The notes: generated by a model from the sequence alone, not told the origin. Numbered from the stretch's first letter, positions 18,631-27,233 are shown. The stretch: DNA of 49,433 nucleotides from Nitrospira sp. (GCA_005116965.1 SWDG01000026.1:143027-192459), one strand, 5' to 3'. Numbers and translations are program-made.

Positions 18631-19902
18631 TTACCGATTCATCGATTGCAGAAACTCCTGATTGGTCTTGGTACCGCCGATCTTATCCATGAGGAATTCC
18701 ATGGCCTCCATCGTCCCCAACGGACTGAGCACTTTCCGGAGGATCCACATCTTATTAAGGCGATCTTTATCCACCAACAGTTCTTCTTTTCTCGTACCCG
18801 ACTGACTGATATCGATCGCTGGAAACAGGCGCTTGTCCGCCAAGCGGCGATCCAAATGAACCTCCATATTACCGGTCCCTTTGAACTCTTCAAAGATGAC
18901 GTCGTCCATGCGACTACCGGTATCGACCAGCGCCGTTGCCATAATGGTGAGGCTCCCGCCGTTCTCGATATTGCGGGCCGCTCCAAAGAAACGTTTTGGC
19001 CGCTGCAGTGCATTGGAATCCAAACCGCCAGAAAGTACCTTGCCGCTGGGCGGCGCAATGGTGTTATAGGCCCGGGCGAGACGGGTGATACTGTCCAACA
19101 AGATGACGACGTCCTTCTTGTGTTCGACAAGCCGCTTCGCTTTCTCCAGCACCATTTCCGCCACCTGGGCATGTCGCTGCGCCGGTTCATCAAACGTCGA
19201 ACTGATGACTTCCGCCTTTACCTGCCGCTGCCAGTCGGTGACTTCTTCCGGTCGTTCGTCAATCAACAGCACGATGAGTGTGACTTCTTTGTGATTCCTG
19301 ATAATGGCCCGAGCGATCGCTTGGAGAAGCATCGTCTTACCAGTACGAGGAGCCGCTACGATCAGTCCTCGTTGGCCTTTGCCGATCGGAGTTGTCAAAT
19401 CCATGACGCGGGTACAATACTCTTCTCGGTCGAACTCCAGATTGAGTCGTTCTTCGGGGTACAACGGAGTGAGGTTATCGAAGAGAATCTTATCGCGTGC
19501 CACCTCGGGGTCTTCATAGTTGACCTTCTCAACCTTGAGTAAGGCAAAATACCGTTCACTCTCTTTCGGGGGACGGATCTGACCCGACACAATGTCGCCG
19601 GTACGAAGGTTGAACCGGCGGATCTGTGACGGGGAGATATAAATGTCGTCGGGACCCGGCAGATAATTTGAGTCCGGCGCGCGGAGAAAGCCGAATCCAT
19701 CGGGAAGAGTCTCTAGCACCCCTTCCCCAAAGACCACACCGTTTTTTTCAGTCTGAGCCTGGAGGATCGCAAAGATCAGCTCCTGTTTTCTCAGATTGGC
19801 GGCTCCGTCGATCTTCAGCTCACGAGCCACATCATTCAAATCGGCGATGGACTTCTGTTTCAGTTCTGCAAGATGCATTACTTCACCCCTATCTACTGAC
19901 AT
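18631..19902 (-). CDS. rho: Transcription termination factor Rho
   Basis: This 423-residue hexameric RNA helicase has an N-terminal helical domain ([20 protein letters not shown]), a cold-shock-like RNA-binding fold ([20 protein letters not shown], about 60-105), the P-loop in [17 protein letters not shown] (about 180-190), the Walker [17 protein letters not shown], and the Q-loop/R-loop region around [15 protein letters not shown]. Two starts are possible: ATG at 19902 with GAGAGGAG upstream, and ATG at 19878 with AGGGGTGAAG upstream, the latter matching the usual Rho N-terminus. The leader is long and may allow autoregulation. Confidence 0.97.
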   Translation of the reverse strand: MSVDRGEVMHLAELKQKSIADLNDVARELKIDGAANLRKQELIFAILQAQTEKNGVVFGEGVLETLPDGFGFLRAPDSNYLPGPDDIYISPSQIRRFNLRTGDIVSGQIRPPKESERYFALLKVEKVNYEDPEVARDKILFDNLTPLYPEERLNLEFDREEYCTRVMDLTTPIGKGQRGLIVAAPRTGKTMLLQAIARAIIRNHKEVTLIVLLIDERPEEVTDWQRQVKAEVISSTFDEPAQRHAQVAEMVLEKAKRLVEHKKDVVILLDSITRLARAYNTIAPPSGKVLSGGLDSNALQRPKRFFGAARNIENGGSLTIMATALVDTGSRMDDVIFEEFKGTGNMEVHLDRRLADKRLFPAIDISQSGTRKEELLVDKDRLNKMWILRKVLSPLGTMEAMEFLMDKIGGTKTNQEFLQSMNR

Positions 19903-20414
19903 AGAACTCCTCTCAAGCCGTGGGTTTGTTATTTTCCAGAATACACTCGAACTGATTGGTCATGCGAAACGCGCTTTTATCGTAGCGATGAGCTTATTTA
20001 GATCTTGGTCAGTTTGGGTTGGAATTGCTTGCGGAAGATTTCGTTGTCCGCTTCTTTATTGAATTGTCTTTTTATGAACTGCAGGAATTATGGTCACCCC
20101 TAAAAATCTCCGAGGTCTACAGCGCAAGCAGGATCTTTGATGGGCTCACTATACGTTACGCTCGCTGCTAGATTTGTTTCGGGACAGGTTCCGGATTTGA
20201 ATTCTTCGGTGGAGAGAATCAGCCCAGCCTTAGATGATACGCCGATGATACCCAGGCATCGACCGGTTGTCAACTAGCATCCAGAGTTTTGTTTTCTCTA
20301 CATCATGAGAACAATTCCTTCCTAGTTAATCTCGCTCACGGGTTGTTCCCTGAATTTAAAGTGTGTTACACAGGAGAATATCGAATCTAACACCGATGAG
20401 ACAGCGAGTACGAC
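19903..20414. other. Intergenic region: rho leader and upstream of the DUF2203 gene
   Basis: This region separates divergent genes. The part from about 20238 to 19903 would be the rho 5' leader. I see no credible gene. No clear plus-strand promoter for the DUF2203 gene stands out. Confidence 0.5.
20245..20273 (-). promoter_or_regulatory. Promoter for rho
   Basis: A perfect TTGACA (20268-20273) is followed after exactly 17 bases by TATCAT (20245-20250) on the minus strand. The predicted start near 20238 leaves an untranslated leader of about 335 nt before rho. Confidence 0.65.
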
Positions 20415-20831
20415 ATGGCGCGTGACGAAAACGAAACTAGCCCGGGCCGCGTATTTTCACTTCTGGAAGCCAATCAGCTTATCCCTCAGCTCCAGTTGCA
20501 TCTGTCAACCGTGCAGGAAGGCAAAACCGTCTTGATGCGAACTCGCGAGGAAGTGAGCAAAGCATCGGCCAATGCATGTTTCGGCGGTGGAACACCAGCA
20601 GGCGTATCCTACGTGAAAAGCCTTCAGGACATCAGTGCCAACCTTCATGCCATCCATGAGCTGGGAGTCGCTGTAAAAGACATCGATCTTGGGCTGTGCG
20701 ACTTCCCTCATATTCGTGACGGTCGAGTCGTCTACTTATGTTGGAAACTTGGCGAAAAAGAAATCCGTTGGTGGCACGAAGTCACATCCGGATACGAGGA
20801 TCGTTGTCCCATCGAAGACGACCCTGCTTAG
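20415..20831 (+). CDS. DUF2203 family protein
   Basis: This 138-residue soluble protein matches the DUF2203 pattern: an N-terminal FSLLEANQLIPQLQ helix, then AVKDIDLGLCDFPHIRDGR, VVYLCWKLGEKEIRWWHEV and a final GYEDRCPIED. The family has no established function. It is the first gene of a small plus-strand group divergent from rho. Only a weak ribosome site precedes the ATG. Confidence 0.85.
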   Translation: MARDENETSPGRVFSLLEANQLIPQLQLHLSTVQEGKTVLMRTREEVSKASANACFGGGTPAGVSYVKSLQDISANLHAIHELGVAVKDIDLGLCDFPHIRDGRVVYLCWKLGEKEIRWWHEVTSGYEDRCPIEDDPA

Positions 20832-20877
20832 TCGCATACCTCCTTAACCAGGATCGGCGCACAGCAGTTTATACGGC

Positions 20878-21177
20878 ATGAAATTCGTCATCATCGGCTA
20901 CGATAGCCCACAGGGGGAAGCCAAACGAAAAATCCATCGGGCTGCCCACTTAGCAAACCTCGAACCGCTGGATAGGCAAGGGCGAATCGTTCTCGCAGGC
21001 CCTCTGACAGATAAAACTGGGAGCCTCCTGGTGCTAGAGTTTGAGACGCAAGAGGAGGCTGAAAACTTCGCCCATCATGACCCCTATACGGTTTACGGTG
21101 TCTTTGAGCGAGTTGAAATTCACCCGTTCCTGCAGGTTTTCCCCAAATCCCCCTCCTCAACTTCTCTCACTCCTTAG
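20878..21177 (+). CDS. YciI-like protein
   Basis: This 99-residue protein has the small alpha/beta ferredoxin-like pattern of the YciI family: MKFVIIGYDSPQG, a conserved HLANLEPLDRQGRIVLAGPL segment with the family histidine, and the AENFAHHDPYTVYGVFERVEI end. YciI-like proteins include dehydrochlorinase-type enzymes, but most have no known substrate. It starts 46 bases after the DUF2203 gene and is probably co-transcribed. Confidence 0.85.
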   Translation: MKFVIIGYDSPQGEAKRKIHRAAHLANLEPLDRQGRIVLAGPLTDKTGSLLVLEFETQEEAENFAHHDPYTVYGVFERVEIHPFLQVFPKSPSSTSLTP

Positions 21178-21201
21178 GATTTAGCCTCCTCTTTCGAAGC
21201 A

Positions 21202-21230
21202 TTGTCCGATACGACCCAGAGCGGTATAGT
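21202..21230 (+). promoter_or_regulatory. Promoter for the exported TPR protein
   Basis: TTGTCC (21202-21207) and TATAGT (21225-21230) are separated by 17 bases. The predicted transcription start falls at about 21237, on the ATG of the next gene, which suggests a leaderless mRNA. Confidence 0.5.
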
Positions 21231-21236
21231 TCTCTT

Positions 21237-22502
21237 ATGAATTTTCGACGTGTATTAAGAATACTTCCCGTCGTCGCCTTTTTCCTTCTCCTCTATCAAC
21301 CGGCAAGTGCTTCAGAAACCACGGTAGTCACCGAGGGGCGTTATGTAATGGGAGATGGCGACACTCTCGCAAGAGCTGAGGAACAGGTCCTCCGATTGGC
21401 TCAGCGCAGAGCGGTTGAAGAGGCCGGACTGTATATCGAGTCTACCTTTCACGATATAGAAAAAACCTCCTCCGGCAAAAGCTTCCAATCCAGCTCATTG
21501 GAGATTCGTACTATTGCGGCCGCGATAACAAAAACCGAAATTCTGGAATCACGGCGTTCCATCGAAAATGATCGACCAAGCTTCTATATCCGAATCCGCG
21601 CAGTCGTCGATCTCGACAATCTTCAAGCAGTCGTTCGACGATGGCAATCCGAAGAGCGACTTGCTGAACATTTCCGTCGACTGCAGAGCGAGAATGCGGA
21701 ACTCAAGGCCCAGCTCCATGAGTTACGAACCGCTCCGACGGGCGTGCGAACCCTCACCGTTGAGCCGTTTAGCCACACAAAAAGTCGAGAGCAGGCTCGA
21801 ATATTGGTCGAGAAAGCGATTCTTACTCATCACCTTCCCCAGAAACTCGATTTAACCTCACGGGCGGCTGCTCTAGACCCTCAGTCTGTGGAACCGTTGA
21901 TTGTGCGGGGGCAAACGTATTTACGGCTCGCCTCCGCAGCCTACTCCAACAAATCCAGACAGAGTGAATACTCCGAATATATCGACAGTGCCCGAATGGA
22001 TTTCGATCGAGCCATTCGCATTGATCCAAAGAATACCTGGGCTCTTCTTGGTCAAGGAGACGTCAACACATGGCTACAGCGGCCCATCGAGGCAGTCCAC
22101 GCATTCGAACAAGTACTTGAATTGGATCCTTTTTTTGATTTAGCACGTTATCGCCTCATCAATCTGTATACTGCCGAGGCTCGCAAATTGGTTTCCCTCA
22201 AGCAATTGTCGCCTGCACTTACCATCTTACAAAAGTGTTTACCCCCGCAAACGCCTGAGAGTTGGACCCCATATCAAAAGGAGGCCTATTTGCTCAGGAG
22301 CGAGATCTACAAAAACTTGAACCTCCCCACCCAAGCAATTGACGACCTTAGTGCGATCCTGCGAACCGATCCCACTGATAGACAAGCCTTGCTCGCAAGA
22401 GCCGCGCTTTACCAAGAAGAGCTACAAGGGCGTGCCGCAAAAGATGACCTTGAGCATGCGTGCATGCTCGGGGCAACAGCGGCCTGCGAACAGCTTCCGT
22501 AG
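21237..22502 (+). CDS. Exported TPR-repeat protein
   Basis: This 421-residue protein has a signal peptide (hydrophobic VVAFFLLLYQP, cleavage likely after PASASE). The first mature domain, about residues 28-130, contains EGRYVMGDGDTLARAEEQVL and RAVEEAGLYIES, resembling the N-terminal domain of FlgT/LPP20-like periplasmic proteins. A short coiled coil (about 140-165) follows. Then TPR units include AARMDFDRAIRIDPKN-like sequence, PIEAVHAFEQVLELDPF and TQAIDDLSAILRTDPTD. It probably acts as a periplasmic scaffold; no specific role is visible. No Shine-Dalgarno sequence precedes the ATG. Confidence 0.8.
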   Translation: MNFRRVLRILPVVAFFLLLYQPASASETTVVTEGRYVMGDGDTLARAEEQVLRLAQRRAVEEAGLYIESTFHDIEKTSSGKSFQSSSLEIRTIAAAITKTEILESRRSIENDRPSFYIRIRAVVDLDNLQAVVRRWQSEERLAEHFRRLQSENAELKAQLHELRTAPTGVRTLTVEPFSHTKSREQARILVEKAILTHHLPQKLDLTSRAAALDPQSVEPLIVRGQTYLRLASAAYSNKSRQSEYSEYIDSARMDFDRAIRIDPKNTWALLGQGDVNTWLQRPIEAVHAFEQVLELDPFFDLARYRLINLYTAEARKLVSLKQLSPALTILQKCLPPQTPESWTPYQKEAYLLRSEIYKNLNLPTQAIDDLSAILRTDPTDRQALLARAALYQEELQGRAAKDDLEHACMLGATAACEQLP

Positions 22503-22869
22503 TCGTCGCACTTCTCACTCTCTCGCCAGGTTTGCCTGCAGCCCAGCTGCGCACACATCATCTCGGCATTTCGCCAACCATCTCATACAGCCTGACCCCA
22601 CATACTCATTTGACAATGCAAAAGGGCGACACCTATAATAGCTTGGGTTTTATTAAGCGAGGCTTGAGTAGCTTCCACCTAACACGCAGACGAAGAGCAA
22701 AGGGCCTACACAATCTGCCCGATAGTGACCCAAAATTTCTTTGAGTTGGGTCTTCTGTGGTCTTGAACACGAGTAGGAAAACAGCTTAGAGTAGCTGAAG
22801 AACTAAAAGTATTTTAAAAATATAAACGCTTCTTCCATTAACCATAATTTTCACGGAGTGTAGGTTGTG
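22503..22869 (+). other. Intergenic region: promoter and long leader of the oxidoreductase operon
   Basis: No credible gene lies here. It contains a full-consensus promoter (22610-22639), a predicted leader of about 224 nt, and within it a 7-bp perfect stem, GACCCAA at 22727-22733 paired with TTGGGTC at 22746-22752. The last 80 bases before the start codon are AT-rich. Confidence 0.55.
22610..22639 (+). promoter_or_regulatory. Full-consensus sigma-70 promoter for the 2-oxoacid:ferredoxin oxidoreductase operon
   Basis: TTGACA (22610-22615) and TATAAT (22634-22639) both match the consensus at six of six positions, with an 18-base spacer. Transcription would start near 22646. Confidence 0.75.
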
Positions 22870-23505
22870 ATGAGTGACTATCGTGTGCTTCCAGGGCCAG
22901 AACACTTTCTCCCGCCAGCTGCCGCCAGTATGGGGATTTGCTTGCCAAATCCAGGAGAAGCCCATATCAATGGCGTGATCGCTCCAGAAGAAAAGGCTTA
23001 TGAAGAAGCGGCGCGTCAATTCTTAATGGCGAAGGTGCCGACAATTTTCCCAGGGCCCCTCGTCTTGTGGGCCTGGAATGAAAAGGCCGCTAAGAAAGCC
23101 ACCGCCGTTCGACATCTTTTTAATACGCTTATCGAATGTGTTCAGCCTGGCCAAAAACCAATGCTGATCCCTATGCCTGACTACCGTCCAAAATATCCAA
23201 AGATTAACCCCGAAGTCGAGATTAATCCCAACCATCCGAATTTGACGATCTGGCACAATAGAATCGACTGCTGCATGTTTATCGGAGTGCATTGCCATCA
23301 AGCCAACCTCTCGCTGAAGATCATTCGCGGAGGCACTTCTTGCTATACGATCGCAATGTGCGCACAAGCCGGGCATGAAGATGCAATGCTTTCATTTCGG
23401 GATGCGTCGGTTGAGAAAATCATGAAGTTGGCCGATACAGTCAAGCGATTGAAAGGAACCGTCCAACCACGGCTGGCATCAGCTAAAAATGGGGTTTCAA
23501 GTTAA
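22870..23505 (+). CDS. Accessory (E-type) subunit of 2-oxoacid:ferredoxin oxidoreductase
   Basis: This protein of about 211 residues opens a five-gene oxidoreductase operon. It matches what I recall as the carbon monoxide dehydrogenase beta subunit-like accessory protein (PorE/ForE) found with reductive-TCA enzymes of Hydrogenobacter and Nitrospira. Visible features are PAAASMGICLPNPGEAHING, a C-H-C-H cluster in CCMFIGVHCHQAN, and CYTIAMCAQAGHEDAM. These Cys and His residues could bind metal. Its role in the complex is not settled. Either ATG at 22870 or the preceding GTG may start it. Confidence 0.75.
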   Translation: MSDYRVLPGPEHFLPPAAASMGICLPNPGEAHINGVIAPEEKAYEEAARQFLMAKVPTIFPGPLVLWAWNEKAAKKATAVRHLFNTLIECVQPGQKPMLIPMPDYRPKYPKINPEVEINPNHPNLTIWHNRIDCCMFIGVHCHQANLSLKIIRGGTSCYTIAMCAQAGHEDAMLSFRDASVEKIMKLADTVKRLKGTVQPRLASAKNGVSS

Positions 23506-23547
23506 CCACCTGAGACCGTTCGGGCCTGTAAAAAGGAGGCTGGATCC

Positions 23548-24759
23548 ATGGCGGATATACACTCAGTCATCGGCACGAAAAATAAAAAAGGTCAGACCTA
23601 TACAGACACGTGGAAATTGATGAACGAGGCTCCACGAACCCCATCGTTCTATACAGGCTCAGAGGTCATCAAGGAAGCGCTTCGCCGGGCCAGCTGCGAT
23701 GTGATGATCGCCTATCCCATCACACCACAGAGTGAAGCCGCCGCATTGATCGGCGAACTATTCGCTGAAGGCTATATCGGAGACTATTTCCGTGGTGAGA
23801 GCGAATTTGCCGTCATGTCGCAGTGCGCCGGTGCTGCGTTTGGCGGAGCCCGTGTATTTACGACAACTGCGGGACCTGGCACGATGCGTGCGATGGAAAA
23901 CTTCCCGATGTGGTCTGGTGCAAGATTGCCGATCCAAATGATCGTCACTTGCCGCGGTATTAACTCACCTCTCTCGATTCAGCCAGACACGCTTGAGATT
24001 GCCTATTTACTGAATACTGGCATGTTGGTGTGGCATGCAGAAACGGCTCAGGACTTCTTTGATTGGATTTTAAAGGGCTACATGGTGTCCGAGGAGCCGG
24101 ATGTGCACCTTCCGCTTGCACTGTGCTGCGACGGATTCTTCGTGACGCATACGAAGGACGTCGTCAATCTCACACCGGCCGACATGTGCTTGCCACCATA
24201 CGATCCCTATCGCTCACCGGTGCCCTGCATGGATATGGAATGTCCACCAGTCCGCATGATGCGCGATCCGTTCGTGATGAAGAGCAACTACATCAGCTAT
24301 GCAACCCACGCGTCCTGGCAGCAAGAAATCTGGGCCGCAGTAGAGCGCTCGCGCAAGCATTCGATCCACTGGCTGAACGGCCTCATCGACGCAGAGAACA
24401 CCGACGCGGAAATCATGATCGTGGCATCCGGCACTGCCGTTTCGCAGGGCCGCGAAGCAATCCGCCTCTTGGAAGATGAAGGGGTGCGCTGCGGACTTGT
24501 CAAGGTGAAGACATTGCGTCCCTGGCCGGAAGAGGAAATCCGAGAAGCGACGAAGAACGCTAAGCACATCTTCGTTCCTGAATTCAATGTAACCGGCTGG
24601 CTGGCAAAAGAGATTAAGGCGACGATTCCCAATCCTGAACGAGTACATGCAGGCCCCCGTGTCTGCGGAGGCATGACGATGCCGCCAGAAATCATCGTGT
24701 CCGAAATTAAAACAGCCCTGGGGATGAAGACCTTCTCCTTGGCTGGTCGTGGAAGCTGA
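23548..24759 (+). CDS. porA: 2-oxoacid:ferredoxin oxidoreductase alpha subunit (pyruvate or 2-oxoglutarate)
   Basis: This 403-residue subunit has the pyrimidine-binding domain signature IAYPITPQSEAAALIGEL (about 52-69), followed by FRGESEFAVMSQCAGAAFGG and TTTAGPGTMRAMENFPMW. The C-terminal half has ASGTAVSQGREAIRLLEDEG and VKVKTLRPWPEEEI of domain II. With the beta and gamma subunits it forms the core that interconverts an acyl-CoA plus CO2 and a 2-oxoacid using ferredoxin, a key carboxylation of the reductive TCA cycle. Sequence alone does not separate the pyruvate and 2-oxoglutarate versions, so the por symbols are provisional. AGGAGG precedes the ATG. Confidence 0.88.
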   Translation: MADIHSVIGTKNKKGQTYTDTWKLMNEAPRTPSFYTGSEVIKEALRRASCDVMIAYPITPQSEAAALIGELFAEGYIGDYFRGESEFAVMSQCAGAAFGGARVFTTTAGPGTMRAMENFPMWSGARLPIQMIVTCRGINSPLSIQPDTLEIAYLLNTGMLVWHAETAQDFFDWILKGYMVSEEPDVHLPLALCCDGFFVTHTKDVVNLTPADMCLPPYDPYRSPVPCMDMECPPVRMMRDPFVMKSNYISYATHASWQQEIWAAVERSRKHSIHWLNGLIDAENTDAEIMIVASGTAVSQGREAIRLLEDEGVRCGLVKVKTLRPWPEEEIREATKNAKHIFVPEFNVTGWLAKEIKATIPNPERVHAGPRVCGGMTMPPEIIVSEIKTALGMKTFSLAGRGS

Positions 24760-24813
24760 GTTGTACTGACTTCAAACCTATGTCGTTCTTATGAACGATA
24801 TTGAGGAGGCGAT

Positions 24814-25722
24814 ATGAGCAAAGAGCGTATACAAATCTCCGAAGACTTATACGATATCATGCCATCGGATTATCAAGACCTCGTAAAGAGTGCCACATAT
24901 GGCAAGGAAGATCGTGGCTGGAAAGATATAGGCACATCGAAGGAACTGATTGAGCAACACTCACTCTGCGCTGGCTGTCCTGAGTCGATGGCCTTCCGAT
25001 ACATATTGGCCTCGCTCCCGAATCCTGAGGATACGGTCATGGTTGGATCAACCGGTTGTACCAGCCTGGTATTCCCGATGGTCGCCGTGCATAACATCCA
25101 CTCGCTATTCGGGAACCAGAACGCCATTGCATCAGGTCTCAAGCGTGCCCTGAGCGTTCGATTCCCCGGTCGCGTAAAGGACGTGGTCGTCCTCGCTGGC
25201 GATGGTGCAACAGTCGACATCGGCTTGGACATGACGCTGCAGGCCTGGTTCAGACAAGAGAAATTCACAACGATTTGTTTTGACAATGAACTGTATGCCA
25301 ATACAGGCGGACAGGAAAGTGGATTGATGCAAAAGGGCTTTGTGGCCAAGATGGCACCAGTCGGAAAATTATTCGATAAGGTGCGGCTGCCTGAAATTGC
25401 TCGTGAATCCGGCTGCCATTACGTGGTCAACTGCACGGTCAGCAAACCATCACTGGTCGAGAAAGTCATCCGCAATGCCGTGCATATTGCCCGTGAAATT
25501 GGCCCAACCTATCTCCAGCTCTACACGCCATGCATTCTTGAAATCGGCAAGAACAGCATGGAAGGTCTCCAAGAGATGCGTGATTCTGAAAAGCCGACCG
25601 AGCGGTTCGCCTACAAGGAATACGTCAGCGAGCCAGCCAAACAATTGCTCGCTGAATTGGCAGCGAAGGATAAGGAACGGAAAGCAGCCGCCAAACAGCT
25701 AGCAGGACAAGTATCAGCATAG
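24814..25722 (+). CDS. porB: 2-oxoacid:ferredoxin oxidoreductase beta subunit, TPP-binding
   Basis: This 302-residue subunit binds thiamine diphosphate and an Fe-S cluster. HSLCAGCPESMAFRYIL holds the CxxC near the N-terminus; VGSTGCTSLVF adds a cysteine; VVVLAGDGATVDIGLDMTLQ is the TPP/Mg-binding motif (GDG...D), completed by DNELYANTGGQESG. LQLYTPCILEIGKNSMEG provides a later conserved Cys. It lies 54 bases after the alpha gene, with TTGAGGAGGC as a strong ribosome site. Confidence 0.92.
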   Translation: MSKERIQISEDLYDIMPSDYQDLVKSATYGKEDRGWKDIGTSKELIEQHSLCAGCPESMAFRYILASLPNPEDTVMVGSTGCTSLVFPMVAVHNIHSLFGNQNAIASGLKRALSVRFPGRVKDVVVLAGDGATVDIGLDMTLQAWFRQEKFTTICFDNELYANTGGQESGLMQKGFVAKMAPVGKLFDKVRLPEIARESGCHYVVNCTVSKPSLVEKVIRNAVHIAREIGPTYLQLYTPCILEIGKNSMEGLQEMRDSEKPTERFAYKEYVSEPAKQLLAELAAKDKERKAAAKQLAGQVSA

Positions 25723-25739
25723 TCAGACCGGAGGCAGAC

Positions 25740-26447
25740 ATGATTAAGAGACGATTGAATATCCGGATGTCAGGCCTGGGCGGACAGGGTGCGGTCACCG
25801 CAGCACATGTCTTGGCTATGGCTGCCAACCGGGACGGAAAGTTCTCCATCTCCAACCCGTTCTTCGGCGCTGAGAAGCGCATGGCACCGGCGGAAAGTTA
25901 TTGCCGCATTGGCATCGAGAGAATCTATGACCGCGGCGAGTTGGTATTTCCCGATGTCATCCAGGTTTTCCATCCACAAGTCATCACTATGGGCAAAAGC
26001 TACACCATGCCCTTCTATTCTGGCGTGAAAGAAGGCGGCCTCGTGGTTATCAACTCTAATCAAGAGCTTCTATCCGCCGATGACATTGAACGGCTCAATG
26101 ATCTGAACGTAAAGGTATTTTACATTGCAGGAACCGAACTCGCGATCGAGGTGGCTGGCACTGAGTTATCGACGAATATGTCGATGATCGGATCGGTCGC
26201 GGGCATCACCAAGTGCGTCTCAATGGAAGGTCTGGATGGCGCCTTACAGGAACGGTTCGGGAAGAAGTTCGTCGCCTCCGGTGGAACCGCCTCCTTGGAT
26301 GAAGCGATCAAGAAGAAATTCGCCAAGAAAGAAATGTTGCTGGCCAAGAACCTGGCAACCGTGAAGGCGGCTTATGACATCGCCAGCGCGTGGGCCGAGA
26401 AGAATCAGTATGAGCTGCGAGTCGGCAATCCTGCCGTGGCGGCTTAA
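25740..26447 (+). CDS. porG: 2-oxoacid:ferredoxin oxidoreductase gamma subunit
   Basis: This 235-residue subunit begins with the family motif IRMSGLGGQGAVTAAHVLAM and keeps NPFFGAEKRMAPAESYCRI and TNMSMIGSVAGITKCVSMEG, where CoA-interacting residues of the family lie. It completes the catalytic core with the alpha and beta subunits. GGAGG occurs before the ATG, and the delta subunit follows after 23 bases. Confidence 0.92.
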   Translation: MIKRRLNIRMSGLGGQGAVTAAHVLAMAANRDGKFSISNPFFGAEKRMAPAESYCRIGIERIYDRGELVFPDVIQVFHPQVITMGKSYTMPFYSGVKEGGLVVINSNQELLSADDIERLNDLNVKVFYIAGTELAIEVAGTELSTNMSMIGSVAGITKCVSMEGLDGALQERFGKKFVASGGTASLDEAIKKKFAKKEMLLAKNLATVKAAYDIASAWAEKNQYELRVGNPAVAA

Positions 26448-26470
26448 CGAGAGAGAAGGAACCAGCTCGC

Positions 26471-26749
26471 ATGTATAACGTAGCTCAAGTCATCGACGAA
26501 AAATGCGTGGCACAAAAGGGATGTCGGCTCTGCATCATGTATTGCCCTGAGGCCAACACCCTTGATCTCAATCCGAGCAAGATGGTGGCAGAAGTGATCA
26601 TCGACCGCTGTAAGGGCTGTGAACTCTGTGTAATCGTCTGTGACGCAGCCAAGCACAATGCCATTACCATGCAGGCCGTCAGTGCCACTGGACAGCTCAT
26701 GTCCAATAAAGGTGAGTCTGCGGCTTTGGGACAAGCGTATCAGGGATAG
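26471..26749 (+). CDS. porD: 2-oxoacid:ferredoxin oxidoreductase delta subunit, 2x[4Fe-4S] ferredoxin-like
   Basis: This 92-residue ferredoxin-like protein has two cysteine sets: CVAQKGCRLCIMYCPE (the first Cys is separated by five residues rather than two) and CKGCELCVIVCDAAKHN. These would hold two [4Fe-4S] clusters that carry electrons between the catalytic core and external ferredoxin. It is the last gene before the operon terminator. The unusual C-x5-C spacing in the first set is the oddity. Confidence 0.9.
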   Translation: MYNVAQVIDEKCVAQKGCRLCIMYCPEANTLDLNPSKMVAEVIIDRCKGCELCVIVCDAAKHNAITMQAVSATGQLMSNKGESAALGQAYQG

Positions 26750-26775
26750 TTCGTCACGGGCTAAACTACTCAAAA

Positions 26776-26808
26776 CCCCATGGCGTTCGCGCTATGGGGT
26801 TTTTCTTT
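26776..26808 (+). terminator. Rho-independent terminator of the oxidoreductase operon
   Basis: A 10-bp stem, CCCCATGGCG with CGCTATGGGG (one G-T pair) around a TTCG loop, is followed by TTTTTCTTT. A run of A residues on the left arm would let it work in the reverse direction as well. Confidence 0.92.
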
Positions 26809-26824
26809 AGGCACGAGGTAACTG

Positions 26825-27094
26825 ATGGAACACGAGGACAATATGATCGATGAGCTGCTCGGCCAGATTTCCGGCTTGATCACCCAATACCCCAAAGCCA
26901 TCGAGCGACAGGCGGCGATCATTCAAGCGACGGGCAAAGACCCTGATCTTGTTGACAAGCTGGTCAAAGCGGCAGACACAATGCGTGATAGCGGCAACCT
27001 CTATCTGACATGGGCCAAACATTACGCCGCTGTCGCTAAAGGCAACACAGACGCTTCTTCCGACGAAGACGAGACCGAAGATTTCGACGTCTAA
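26825..27094 (+). CDS. Small acidic protein of unknown function
   Basis: This 89-residue protein is mostly helical, with an acidic tail (ASSDEDETEDFDV). GAGG lies seven bases before the ATG at 26825; ATG at 26843 is a possible alternative. I recognise no family. It begins 16 bases after the oxidoreductase terminator, so it probably depends on read-through or a promoter overlapping that hairpin. Confidence 0.6.
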   Translation: MEHEDNMIDELLGQISGLITQYPKAIERQAAIIQATGKDPDLVDKLVKAADTMRDSGNLYLTWAKHYAAVAKGNTDASSDEDETEDFDV

Positions 27095-27121
27095 AAAATC
27101 TCCCTATTCCTTGAAAACTTT

Positions 27122-27130
27122 TGCTAAAAT
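27122..27130 (+). promoter_or_regulatory. Extended -10 promoter for tRNA-Asn
   Basis: TGCTAAAAT fits the extended -10 pattern TGnTATAAT with one mismatch. It lies 27 bases before the mature tRNA. No good -35 box is visible. Confidence 0.4.
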
Positions 27131-27157
27131 ACAACTCGCTTTGACTGAAATCTCTGT

Positions 27158-27233
27158 TCCCCGGTAGCTCAGTTGGTAGAGCAGCCGGCTGTTAACCGGC
27201 TGGTCGCAGGTTCGAGTCCTGCCCGGGGAGCCA
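27158..27233 (+). tRNA. tRNA-Asn (anticodon GUU)
   Basis: A complete 76-nt cloverleaf: acceptor TCCCCGG pairing with CCGGGGA, D-arm AGCTCAGTTGGTAGAGC, anticodon arm CCGGCTGTTAACCGG with GTT, T-arm GCAGGTTCGAGTCCTGC, discriminator G and encoded CCA. Confidence 0.96.

Noticed and set aside
22727-22752. Leader hairpin as a Rho-independent terminator
   Set aside because: The stem is only seven pairs with a 12-base loop and no U-tract follows.
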